From an uncultured bacterium (lineage in GTDB: Bacteria > Spirochaetota > Spirochaetia > Sphaerochaetales > Sphaerochaetaceae): 17,455 nt of DNA. The notes beneath the pieces were generated by a model. The model had not been told where the DNA came from and ran no database searches. It saw only the letters and a list, made by a program, of their open reading frames with translations. Below are positions 1 through 7,403 of the stretch, one piece after another. The position numbers and the translations under genes were made by a program. Numbering within the stretch: the first letter of the stretch is position 1; each line of letters begins with the position of its first letter. Location: NCBI GenBank assembly GCA_905215015.1, contig CAJMOS010000063.1, positions 1 to 17,455 on the forward strand. The letters run 5' to 3'.

Positions 1-145
1 CCCCGGGCACCAGCCCGGTAGGGCAGACCAGACTCGCCTCCTGGTCGGTCAGGGAAAGAAAGGTGAACGGACGACGCACATCCACCTGCCCCGCATCATC
101 AATCTTGCAAACGCTGAACGCTCCGTCAATCACCTCGATGTCCAT
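1..145 (-). CDS. ACT domain-containing protein (5' part only)
   Basis: The gene runs off the left edge, so only the first 48 codons are visible on the minus strand. The reading begins MDIEVIDGAFSVCKI, continues with RPFTFLSLTDQEASLVCPT and then GLVPG. This matches the opening of the small ACT-domain family (COG3603 type, about 125-140 aa), in which an initial beta strand ending in FSVCK is followed by a PFxFLSxTDEExSLVCP strand-loop. ACT domains usually bind amino acids or other small ligands and act as sensors; the ligand cannot be told from this fragment. The ATG was chosen because an in-frame TAG lies four codons upstream, with only a TTG between them as an alternative. No clear Shine-Dalgarno sequence precedes it. 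It is divergent from the xanthine dehydrogenase-like operon and shares a 117-bp intergenic space with it. Confidence 0.7.
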   Translation of the reverse strand, partial: MDIEVIDGAFSVCKIDDAGQVDVRRPFTFLSLTDQEASLVCPTGLVPG

Positions 146-262
146 GGGCAAAGTCTAACCTTGTTCGCCACAGGAAATCCAGCCATCCACGCATCTTTCC
201 CGTCAGCGCCACACGCAACGCTTGTTGCTTCCCCCTCTCTTTTGAGGTATCTTTTGGGTACT
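146..262. promoter_or_regulatory. Divergent intergenic region with candidate promoter and tandem T-rich motif
   Basis: This 117-bp gap separates the ACT-domain gene from the xanthine dehydrogenase-like genes. On the plus strand a weak sigma70-like pair can be proposed: TTGCTT at 225-230 and TATCTT at 248-253 with a 17-bp spacer. This would place the transcript start only a few bases before the ATG at 263, giving an almost leaderless message. A 5-bp inverted repeat with a 4-nt loop (GCAAC at 215-219, GTTGC at 224-228) overlaps the proposed -35. The motif TCTTTTGAGGTA (238-249) is followed at once by a near copy, TCTTTTGGGTA (250-260). All of these are read by eye and none is proven. Confidence 0.3.
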
Positions 263-2227
263 ATGGCAAAGGTCTATTTTTCCCGGCAGACGGTTCTCAG
301 CGGAATGGTCATCCGGTCCACCGTGGACAGCGGCATCATCGACACAATCAAGATGCCCCCGCTCGGGGGCCGCTTCCTGACGGTCGAGGCCAGGGACATC
401 CGTGGCGACAACCGCGTACGGATCGCGGGGGACTCGATTCCGTTGCTCTCCTCCAACCAGATTTCCTACAAGGGACAGCCGATTATCGCCCTGTTCGGTC
501 CCGACATCGAAAGCGTGGTGCTGAAATCCCAGGAAGCCGATATCAGCTACCGCCTGTCAGACAGCACCGCCACAGAGAGCGCCCATACGCCGATTACCCG
601 CGACTTTGGGGATTTCGAGGCCATCACCAGCCAAAGCGGCATCAAGGCCTACAGCCAAAGCTATGACTTCGCCCGCCTTTCCAGCCCCAACTGGAACATC
701 ACCCGCATTTCGGTCGGCATGGCTGAGGGCGTGCTCCACGTGATCGCCCCGACCCAGTGGCCGCTGCACATGCGCGAGACAATCAGCGACATCACCAAGA
801 TTCCCAAGAAGCAGATTGTAATCCACCGCCAGCCATTCTACGCACCCCACGACGAGATGCTGCTGCAACCATCGATCCTTGCCGCCATCGCCGCCTTGGC
901 CTGCGTCAAGGGCGGATACCCGGTCGAAATCCAGGACTCCACCCCGGTCTACCGGCCGGCCATGCATATCGAGCGCAAGAGCTTCTTCCTTCCGGACGGA
1001 AAGCCGCTGGCAGAAGAGGTCCACGCTACCGTCGACCAGGGAGCCTATTCCCTGTTCAGCGGGGAGATGGCGAACCAGATGTTCGCAGGTTTCGTCCCCG
1101 CCTGCGACCTGAAAGCCGCCCGTCTCTCGGTCGCCTTCAAGGAGAGCGAGCAGGCGCCGGCCAATTTCTTTGGAGACCTCGGCTACAGTGAGGCGCTGGC
1201 CACCACCGAGGAACAGTACAACCAAGTCGCGTTGCAGTGCGGGCTCAACCCGGACGTCTGGCGCATCCAGTTCGCCTCGGCCACCGGCGTGCACGACGAG
1301 CTGATCCACACCAGCCATGCGGCTGACCTGAAGACCGCGTTGACGGAGCTGTGCGAGCGCAGCGACTTCAGCAGGAAATTCAATGCCTACCAGACGATGG
1401 GAATCCGGAACAAGCGCGGAATCCTGCCAAACCGGTATTCCCCCTTCTTCGGCTACTCGCGCGGCATCGCCCTCGCCTCAGGCGTCGGCATCGCAGGCTT
1501 CAGCAACAGCGAACACAGGGCGATTTCCCCTCTGCAGGTCCAGCTGCAACTCGATCCTGGCGACAAGGTGACCATCAACACCAGCTTCTACGGCACCGGC
1601 AACAGCGGCATGCTGTGGAGGCAGATCATCGCGGAGAAGCTCGGCATCCCCGAACACTCCATCGTGTGCACCCAAGATGGCCAGGACATGGTCGATTCCG
1701 GGCCTTCGGTGCTTTCCAGCAACAGCGGCCGCATGCCCCTGCTGATCTCCCGTGCCTGCGACCTGATCCGCGACAAACGCTTCGTCAACCCGTTGCCGCT
1801 GGTGGAGAATGTCACGGACAGCCACGAGGGGCATGAACTCTTTTCCAGCACCGGCTGGGCGTCGATGGTCCTTGAGGTGGCCATCGACACCGTCACCTTC
1901 ATCCCCAAAGTCCGCAATGTCTGGGTGGAAGTCCTGGTCGGCAGGCTCTTTGACGAGCAGGCTTACCGGGAGAAGATCCGTCACACGGTGGTCGCCACGC
2001 TGCGGGAGAACGGCGCGACATTGGCCGACGGCAAGGATCTGACCATCGAGGTATTGACCAAGCAGGTCGACGACGGAATCACCAGTTCGGTGACCAGCGC
2101 GGTCAAGGCGTTGGTGCTTTCCACCTTCACCGCGGCTCTGGCGCAGGCGCTGGGAACCCGAAGCGTGACGCTCCCGATCACCAGCAGCACGATCATGGAA
2201 GCCATGACGCAAAGGAGGACGAAATGA
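263..2227 (+). CDS. Xanthine dehydrogenase-family large (molybdopterin-binding) subunit, active-site motifs degenerate
   Basis: The 654-aa product aligns along its length with the molybdopterin subunit of xanthine/aldehyde/CO dehydrogenases. The N-terminal alpha/beta hammerhead (about residues 1-100) is recognisable from LSGMVIRS and the late ISYKGQPIIAL. The first Moco domain shows TQWPLHMRE and DQGAYSLFS; the second shows RQIIAEKLGIPE and ends with a family-like LPITSSTIMEAM tail. The catalytic signatures do not match. The usual GGGFGGKE loop is replaced around residues 189-200 by QPFYAPHDEML, the FRGFGxPQ loop reads FFGDLGYSE, and the GxGE catalytic glutamate near residue 605 reads GITSS. 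The length is also some 100 residues below the family norm (about 750). ATG 263 was preferred over an upstream TTG at 161 because family similarity begins at KVYFSRQ. It is first in a cluster with overlapping Fe-S and FAD subunits. A different substrate, a structural role or a decaying gene are all possible; no stop or frameshift is present. Confidence 0.75.
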   Translation: MAKVYFSRQTVLSGMVIRSTVDSGIIDTIKMPPLGGRFLTVEARDIRGDNRVRIAGDSIPLLSSNQISYKGQPIIALFGPDIESVVLKSQEADISYRLSDSTATESAHTPITRDFGDFEAITSQSGIKAYSQSYDFARLSSPNWNITRISVGMAEGVLHVIAPTQWPLHMRETISDITKIPKKQIVIHRQPFYAPHDEMLLQPSILAAIAALACVKGGYPVEIQDSTPVYRPAMHIERKSFFLPDGKPLAEEVHATVDQGAYSLFSGEMANQMFAGFVPACDLKAARLSVAFKESEQAPANFFGDLGYSEALATTEEQYNQVALQCGLNPDVWRIQFASATGVHDELIHTSHAADLKTALTELCERSDFSRKFNAYQTMGIRNKRGILPNRYSPFFGYSRGIALASGVGIAGFSNSEHRAISPLQVQLQLDPGDKVTINTSFYGTGNSGMLWRQIIAEKLGIPEHSIVCTQDGQDMVDSGPSVLSSNSGRMPLLISRACDLIRDKRFVNPLPLVENVTDSHEGHELFSSTGWASMVLEVAIDTVTFIPKVRNVWVEVLVGRLFDEQAYREKIRHTVVATLRENGATLADGKDLTIEVLTKQVDDGITSSVTSAVKALVLSTFTAALAQALGTRSVTLPITSSTIMEAMTQRRTK

Positions 2228-2772
2228 CCCTCGACTGCACGATTGACGGCAAGGTGCTTTCGCTCTCCGTCAACTCAAGCAAACCCTTGCTCCAGATCCT
2301 CAGCGAGGATGTGGACAACACTACGCTCACATCGAACTGCCATGGAAACGGATGCGGAAACTGCCTGGTGCTGGTCAACGGCTATGCCGTGCTCAGCTGC
2401 ATGGTCCCGGCCTTCCGGCTGAAGGACGCCGACATCCAGACCTTTGAGAGCTTCTCCAAAACCCGCCAGTACCGGGATATCGAGCATGCCTACCAGGCGA
2501 CCGGCAACCGCCCTTGTCCCAACTGCTACGCCAGCAGGACCCTGCTGATCGAGTCGATCCTGCAGAGCCTGACCGGGGCGCACCACCCGGACAAGGAGAA
2601 TCCGATGCCACGCGGCTGCGTCATCGGAGAAAGCAGCAAGCTGGACGAGAAGACCATCGTCAAGGAGCTCAGCCTGAACACCTGCCAGTGCATGGATACC
2701 GGGGAATTGCTCCAGATCGTGGAGCTCGCCCTTTCCTACAGGAGTCGCAAGAATGTCGTACGCAGAGCTTAG
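2224..2772 (+). CDS. Xanthine dehydrogenase-family [2Fe-2S] iron-sulfur subunit
   Basis: The 182-aa product has the two-domain layout of XdhC/CoxS-type small subunits, which pass electrons from the Mo site to FAD through two [2Fe-2S] clusters. The N-terminal plant-ferredoxin-like domain carries C39, C44, C47 and C59 with the classic C-x4-C-x2-C-x11-C spacing. The C-terminal helical domain carries C98-x2-C101 and C154-x-C156, so all eight ligands are kept. The gap between the last two pairs is 52 residues, whereas about 31 is usual, so there is an insertion of about 20 residues (around 119-140) that includes an extra Cys132. The family QCGYC motif reads RPCPNC, so the glutamine facing the Mo cofactor is missing. 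A strong GGAGG lies 5 bp before the ATG, which overlaps the stop of the large-subunit gene by 4 bp (ATGA). Confidence 0.8.
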   Translation: MTLDCTIDGKVLSLSVNSSKPLLQILSEDVDNTTLTSNCHGNGCGNCLVLVNGYAVLSCMVPAFRLKDADIQTFESFSKTRQYRDIEHAYQATGNRPCPNCYASRTLLIESILQSLTGAHHPDKENPMPRGCVIGESSKLDEKTIVKELSLNTCQCMDTGELLQIVELALSYRSRKNVVRRA

Positions 2773-3646
2773 GTCCAATCCGATCCACACCCCGACCACG
2801 CTGGCCGAGTTCGGTTCGGTCATCTCCAAGAACCCCGAGGCGGTCCTCTGGGCCGGTGGCACCTATCTGATGAGCAGGCCCAATTTCTATCCCACCGACG
2901 AGATGGTCGACGTCATCGACCTCTCCAAGATGTCCGAGCTGCAGAGGATCACCCGTACCGACCGCTTCGTCGACATCGGATCGATGATCAACGCCGCGGC
3001 TCTGGCGGACACCGGACGCCTGATCCTGCCCCCGTTGCTGCTCGAGGCGCTGCTTTCCATCGGCAGCACGGTGCTCCGCAGGCAGATCACCATCGGCGGC
3101 TGCCTGTGTATTCCCGACTACCGCCTCGCCATACCGACCGCCCTGTCGGTGCTGGACACCATGGCAGAGATGCGCCTGTACCTGAAGAGCGGGCGCAGCA
3201 GCACGAAGTGGGTTCCAATCAGCCGCCTGTACGACAAGGAAGGAAAACTGGTCAACCAGGAGGGGCGTTTCATCCTGACCCACATCCGGGTGGGACTGGA
3301 GTACAGCAACTACCAGAAGTTCCTGATTGCCGGAGAGCCGATGCATAAACCGGCCGAGACGGTGATCATCGCCTTCCAGGCGGAGCGGAACTCCTCGTCC
3401 CTGGGCAAGGTGCAGATGACCATCACCTTCCCCAATATGGCCTTTTTCATCAACAAGGAGGTCATCGGGCAGTTGACCGGCATCAGTCTGCCCATCATGC
3501 CCACGCAGATACGACAGGTGACTGGGACCCTGAAAAGCGAGCTCCAGAAAGCCTATCCCAATATCGGCCCGCTCCAGCTGGCACGCGCGCTACGGATGTT
3601 CGAGTCGATTCTCTATGATATCAATACCCTTTATTTGCAAAGCTAA
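2753..3646 (+). CDS. Xanthine dehydrogenase-family FAD-binding subunit
   Basis: The 297-aa product matches the FAD-binding medium subunit of the molybdenum hydroxylases (CoxM/XdhB type, about 280-300 aa). The first FAD loop is seen as AGGTYLM at residues 34-40 and the second as TIGG at 113-116, both kept. Next come a DxxSKMSEL-type strand (56-63) and a C-terminal CO-dehydrogenase-flavoprotein-like domain from about residue 180. The usual QIRNxATIGGN motif is altered to VLRRQITIGGC, so Asn is replaced by Arg110 and by Cys117. AGGAG lies 8 bp before the ATG. The gene overlaps the Fe-S gene by 20 bp and its TAA overlaps the dnaE ATG. It would be the electron exit of the three-subunit complex. 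FAD binding looks plausible from the retained glycines, but the natural acceptor is not evident. Confidence 0.75.
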   Translation: MSYAELRSNPIHTPTTLAEFGSVISKNPEAVLWAGGTYLMSRPNFYPTDEMVDVIDLSKMSELQRITRTDRFVDIGSMINAAALADTGRLILPPLLLEALLSIGSTVLRRQITIGGCLCIPDYRLAIPTALSVLDTMAEMRLYLKSGRSSTKWVPISRLYDKEGKLVNQEGRFILTHIRVGLEYSNYQKFLIAGEPMHKPAETVIIAFQAERNSSSLGKVQMTITFPNMAFFINKEVIGQLTGISLPIMPTQIRQVTGTLKSELQKAYPNIGPLQLARALRMFESILYDINTLYLQS

Positions 3647-6600
3647 TGAGTGAAGAAACCAAGAAAGAAGAATTGCAGGAAATCCCCGCCGAGCAGAGCG
3701 ACGAGGAATTGCTTGCCGAGCAGGACGAGGAGGAGGCCGAGGCGGAAGCCAAAGCCGCCGAGAAGCAGAAGGCGAAGGAAGAGGCTGTCCAAAAGCAGGC
3801 GGCCGAGAAGGCCGAGCCCGACCCGTTCGGGGGGATTCCCGACCCTGGGTTCGTGCACCTGCACAACCACACCGACTACTCGCTGCTCGACGGGGCGGCC
3901 AAGATCAAGGACTACGTGAAAAAGGCGCTGTCGGTGGGCATGCGGGCGCTGGCCATCACCGACCACGGCAACATGTTCGGGGCGATCGACTTCTACCAGG
4001 CCTGCAGGGAGGCGGGCATCAAGCCGATCATCGGCTGCGAGTTCTACGTCAACCCGGAGAGCCACACCTACCGCCCCAACAAGGAGCTGGGGGAGAGCGA
4101 CAAGGGGCACCGCTACCACCTGATCCTTCTGGCGATGAACGACAGGGGCTACCACAACCTGATGGAGCTCAACTCCATCGCGTGGGTGGAGGGGCAGTAC
4201 TACCGCCCCCGCATCGACGACAAGCTGATCCAGGAGCACAGCGAGGGGGTCATCTGCCTCTCGGCCTGCCTGGCGGGGGAGATCCTGCAGGACCTGCTGG
4301 ACAACCGCTACGAGGAGGCCAGGCGGCGGGTCCTCTGGTTCAAGTCGGTCTTCGGGGACCGCTACTACCTGGAGCTCCAGGACCACGGCCTGGAGGAGCA
4401 GAAGCGGACGAACCCGCTGCTGGCCAGGCTGGCCCGCGAGTGCGGCGTGCCGCTGGTGTGCACCAACGACATCCACTACATCGAGCAGGAGGACGCCCAG
4501 GCGCAGGAGGTGATGCTGTGCATCGGCACGGGCTCGAAGCTGAAGGACGCCGGCCACTTCCGCTTCCCCTGCCAGGAGTTCTACTTCAAGACGCCGCAGC
4601 AGATGAAGGAGCTGTTCTCCTGGTGCCCGGAGGCGGTCGAGAACACCCGCAAGGTGGCCGAGCGGTGCAACCTGGAGATCCGGTTCCCCGGGCCGCTCTT
4701 GCCGGTCTTCCAGCCGCCGGAGGACTTCCGGGAGGAGCCGCGCTACCAGGAGTTCATGGACCTGGTCCAGAACTCCGGGGAGTACCGCAAGTTCGTCACG
4801 CCCGAGGTGGACGCGAAGATGGGCCCGCAGAGCCGGCTGCAGGCGGACTACCTGATCCTGCTCTCCTACCAGGGGCTGGTGCGCCGCTATGGCGAGGAGA
4901 AGGCCAGGGGGTACATGGGCCGCATGAACCACGAGCTGGGGGTCATCATCAAGATGGACTTCCAGGGCTACTTCCTGATCGTGCGCGACTACATCTACTG
5001 GGCCAAGACGCACGGCATCCCGGTCGGTCCGGGGCGCGGCTCGGGCGCGGGCTCGATCGTGGCCTACTGCATCGACATCACCAACGTGGACCCGATGGAG
5101 TACGCGCTGCTGTTCGAGCGGTTCCTCAACCCCGAGCGCGTCTCCATGCCGGACTTCGACGTGGACTTCGACTTCGAGTTCCGGCAGAACGTCATCGACT
5201 ACGTGACGGAGCACTACGGCAAGGACCACGTGGCGCAGATCGCCACGTTCGGCACGCTGAAGCCGAAGGCGGCGGTCAAGGACGTGGCGCGGGTGCTGGA
5301 CATCCCCTACGACACCTCCAACCAGATCGCCAAGCTGATCAGCGACGACCCGAAGCTGAAGACCCTGGAGCAGGCCTTCAGCATGAACCCGGAGCTGGCG
5401 AAGGTGGAGGAGGACCTGACATCCCGGGGCGGCTACGAGGCCATGCTCTTCCCCATCGCCCGCAAGCTGCAGGGGATGATCCGCAACACCGGCACCCACG
5501 CCTGCGGCCTGGTGATCGGGCAGACCAGGCTGGTGGACTACGTCCCGCTCTTCGTCGACCCGAAGACCGGCAGGCAGACCACCCAGTACGACAAGCACTA
5601 CATCGAGGACTGCGGCCTGGTGAAGATGGACTTCCTGGGGCTGAAGACGCTGACGCTGATCCGCCACTGCGTCGACCTGGTGCACAAGAAGGACCCCTCG
5701 TTCGACATGGACAGGATCAGCCTCGAGGACGAGGACACCTTCCGGATGCTGCAGGCGGGCGACTCGATGATGGTGTTCCAGTTCGAGTCCAGCGGCATGC
5801 AGGACATCCTGCGCCAGGCCCATCCGAACAACATCGAGGACCTGGTCGCCCTGAACGCCCTCTACCGGCCCGGCCCCATGCAGTTCATCCCGAACTACAT
5901 CAAGTGGAAGGCCAACCCGGAGACGATCGAGTACCCGGACCCCGACTTCGTCGACATCCTGAAGGGCACCTACGGGGTCATCGTCTACCAGGAGCAGGTC
6001 ATGCAGGTGGCCCAGGTCTTCGCCGGCTACACGCTCGGGCAGGCCGACATCCTGCGCCGCATCATGGGCAAGAAGCAGGTGGAGAAGCTGGCCAAGGAGG
6101 AGGTCAGGTTCCTCAAGATGAGCAAGGAGAAGGGACGGGACGAGAAGCACGCCAAGGCGATCTTCGAGATGCTCAAGCCCTTCGCCGGCTACGGCTTCAA
6201 CAAGAGCCATGCGGTGGCCTACTCGGTGGTCGCCTACCAGACCGCATACCTGAAGTGCCACTACCCCGCCGAGTTCCTCGCAGCCAACCTGACCAACGAG
6301 TCGGGCAGCCCGGACAAGTTCAACGAGTACCTGGAGCTCAGCAAGGAGATGCACATCGACGTGCTCGCCCCGGACATCAACAAGAGCGGCTGTTCCTTCA
6401 GCGTCGTCGACGGCAAGGTGGTCTATGGCCTGGCCGGCATCAAGAACGTCGGCGAGGAACCGGTAGCCGCCTTGGTCGCCGAACGGGAAAAGAACGGTCC
6501 CTTCAAGAGCTTCCTCGACTACCTGATGCGGATGGGAAGCCGCTGGTACAACTCGAAGATCCTGGAAAGCCTGATCAAGGCAGGAGCCTTCGACAGCCTG

Positions 6601-7392
6601 AAGACCAACAGGGCCACCCTGCTGGCCAACATGGAAGCCGCGGTCAAGTTCGCCGAAAAGCGCAAGGAAGAGAACGCCTACGGACAGATTTCCCTGTTCG
6701 ACAACTCGCCGAGCTCCTCCTCCGAGGAGTTCGTCATGGAGCCCCACGAGGACTGGACCCCGGCCGAGAAGCTGGAGAGCGAGAAAGAGCTGTTGGGCTT
6801 CTATGTGAGCGGACACCCGCTGGACCAGTACGCCAAGACCATCAAGGAGTGCGTGCGGGTCAACGTCGCCAAACCCGAGGAGATTCCCTACGGCAAGGAG
6901 ACCAACGAGGTCGCCGCGATCACCACGCTGCGTCCCTACACCACGAAAAAGGGGACGGTCATGGCCTTCCTGACGCTGGCCGACAAGAACGGAAGCTTCG
7001 ACGCGACCCTCTTCCCCAAGGCGTACGAGCAGTACAAGGCAATCCTTGCAAGCGACCGGATTTACGGCTTCGTCGGCAAGTTCGAGCAACGCAACGACAA
7101 GCCGTCCTTCGTCGTCGACCAAGTGCTTCAGAACCCCGACGACCTGCAGCCGATCAACGTGACCACCTGCCACATCCGCATCCGCAAAGAAGCCTGCACC
7201 CAGGACAACCTGAGCAAGCTCCATGACCTTTGCCTGGAAAACGGAGGACCCATCTCGCTCAGGCTGGTCGTGCTGGAGGACGACAAGAGGACGACAATCG
7301 CCTGCGGTCGCGCCTTCAACGTCTCCTACACTGACGACTTCTCGAGAAAGGTGAAGGAACAGGTGCCGGTCGAGGGCATCTGGTTCGACTAG
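3646..7392 (+). CDS. dnaE: DNA polymerase III alpha subunit (DnaE1 type)
   Basis: The 1248-aa product is the replicative C-family polymerase. Residues 1-66 are an extra acidic Glu/Ala/Lys-rich stretch, probably helical. The PHP domain starts at FVHLHNHTDYSLLDG and keeps a full apparent metal site: H71, H73, D82, H107, E132, H158, C208, D275 and H277. The palm has PDFDVDFD with catalytic D503 and D505, and the third aspartate is D662 in KMDFLGLKTLTLI. GRGSGAG lies just upstream of the palm motif. Later come a helix-hairpin-helix region (GLAGIKNVGEE), a beta-clamp-binding motif QISLF at residue 1014 and a C-terminal OB fold. The start has no Shine-Dalgarno sequence and overlaps the preceding stop as TAATG, so it is probably translationally coupled. 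Codons at about 3850-6360 almost never end in A or T, unlike both ends of the gene. Confidence 0.97.
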   Translation: MSEETKKEELQEIPAEQSDEELLAEQDEEEAEAEAKAAEKQKAKEEAVQKQAAEKAEPDPFGGIPDPGFVHLHNHTDYSLLDGAAKIKDYVKKALSVGMRALAITDHGNMFGAIDFYQACREAGIKPIIGCEFYVNPESHTYRPNKELGESDKGHRYHLILLAMNDRGYHNLMELNSIAWVEGQYYRPRIDDKLIQEHSEGVICLSACLAGEILQDLLDNRYEEARRRVLWFKSVFGDRYYLELQDHGLEEQKRTNPLLARLARECGVPLVCTNDIHYIEQEDAQAQEVMLCIGTGSKLKDAGHFRFPCQEFYFKTPQQMKELFSWCPEAVENTRKVAERCNLEIRFPGPLLPVFQPPEDFREEPRYQEFMDLVQNSGEYRKFVTPEVDAKMGPQSRLQADYLILLSYQGLVRRYGEEKARGYMGRMNHELGVIIKMDFQGYFLIVRDYIYWAKTHGIPVGPGRGSGAGSIVAYCIDITNVDPMEYALLFERFLNPERVSMPDFDVDFDFEFRQNVIDYVTEHYGKDHVAQIATFGTLKPKAAVKDVARVLDIPYDTSNQIAKLISDDPKLKTLEQAFSMNPELAKVEEDLTSRGGYEAMLFPIARKLQGMIRNTGTHACGLVIGQTRLVDYVPLFVDPKTGRQTTQYDKHYIEDCGLVKMDFLGLKTLTLIRHCVDLVHKKDPSFDMDRISLEDEDTFRMLQAGDSMMVFQFESSGMQDILRQAHPNNIEDLVALNALYRPGPMQFIPNYIKWKANPETIEYPDPDFVDILKGTYGVIVYQEQVMQVAQVFAGYTLGQADILRRIMGKKQVEKLAKEEVRFLKMSKEKGRDEKHAKAIFEMLKPFAGYGFNKSHAVAYSVVAYQTAYLKCHYPAEFLAANLTNESGSPDKFNEYLELSKEMHIDVLAPDINKSGCSFSVVDGKVVYGLAGIKNVGEEPVAALVAEREKNGPFKSFLDYLMRMGSRWYNSKILESLIKAGAFDSLKTNRATLLANMEAAVKFAEKRKEENAYGQISLFDNSPSSSSEEFVMEPHEDWTPAEKLESEKELLGFYVSGHPLDQYAKTIKECVRVNVAKPEEIPYGKETNEVAAITTLRPYTTKKGTVMAFLTLADKNGSFDATLFPKAYEQYKAILASDRIYGFVGKFEQRNDKPSFVVDQVLQNPDDLQPINVTTCHIRIRKEACTQDNLSKLHDLCLENGGPISLRLVVLEDDKRTTIACGRAFNVSYTDDFSRKVKEQVPVEGIWFD
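3850..6360. other. Extreme GC3 segment inside dnaE
   Basis: Counting codons by eye from 3961 to 6120 (720 codons), I find only about five that end in A or T (ctt, tat, ggt, aca, cat), so third-position GC is above 99%. In the 60 or so codons before it (3646-3837) about 15 end in A or T, and in the 100 codons at 6421-6720 again about 15. Nearly all Glu codons inside are GAG and nearly all Gln codons CAG, while GAA is common on both sides. The left edge falls close to the junction between the N-terminal extension and the PHP domain. The right edge is gradual, around 6120-6420, between the catalytic core and the helix-hairpin-helix/OB part. Confidence 0.7.
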
Positions 7393-7403
7393 GAGGGGAA
7401 CCG

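Noticed and set aside
161..262. TTG at 161 as an upstream start for the large-subunit gene.
   Set aside because: The extra 34 residues have no family similarity, and the likely promoter lies inside them. ATG 263 fits the family N-terminus.
2669..3346. Minus-strand open frame over the FAD-subunit gene.
   Set aside because: The plus-strand reading shows AGGT and TIGG FAD motifs, a good ribosome-binding site and operon overlap. The minus-strand product shows no domain.
3643..7224. Open reading frame of 1193 codons antisense to dnaE, and a further long plus-strand frame (4182-7226).
   Set aside because: The antisense frame is in codon register with dnaE and stays open because dnaE uses no TTA, CTA or TCA codons. 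The translations are low-complexity (Leu/Val/Asp-rich and Gly/Pro/Arg-rich) with no family features. They are shadows of the GC3 bias.
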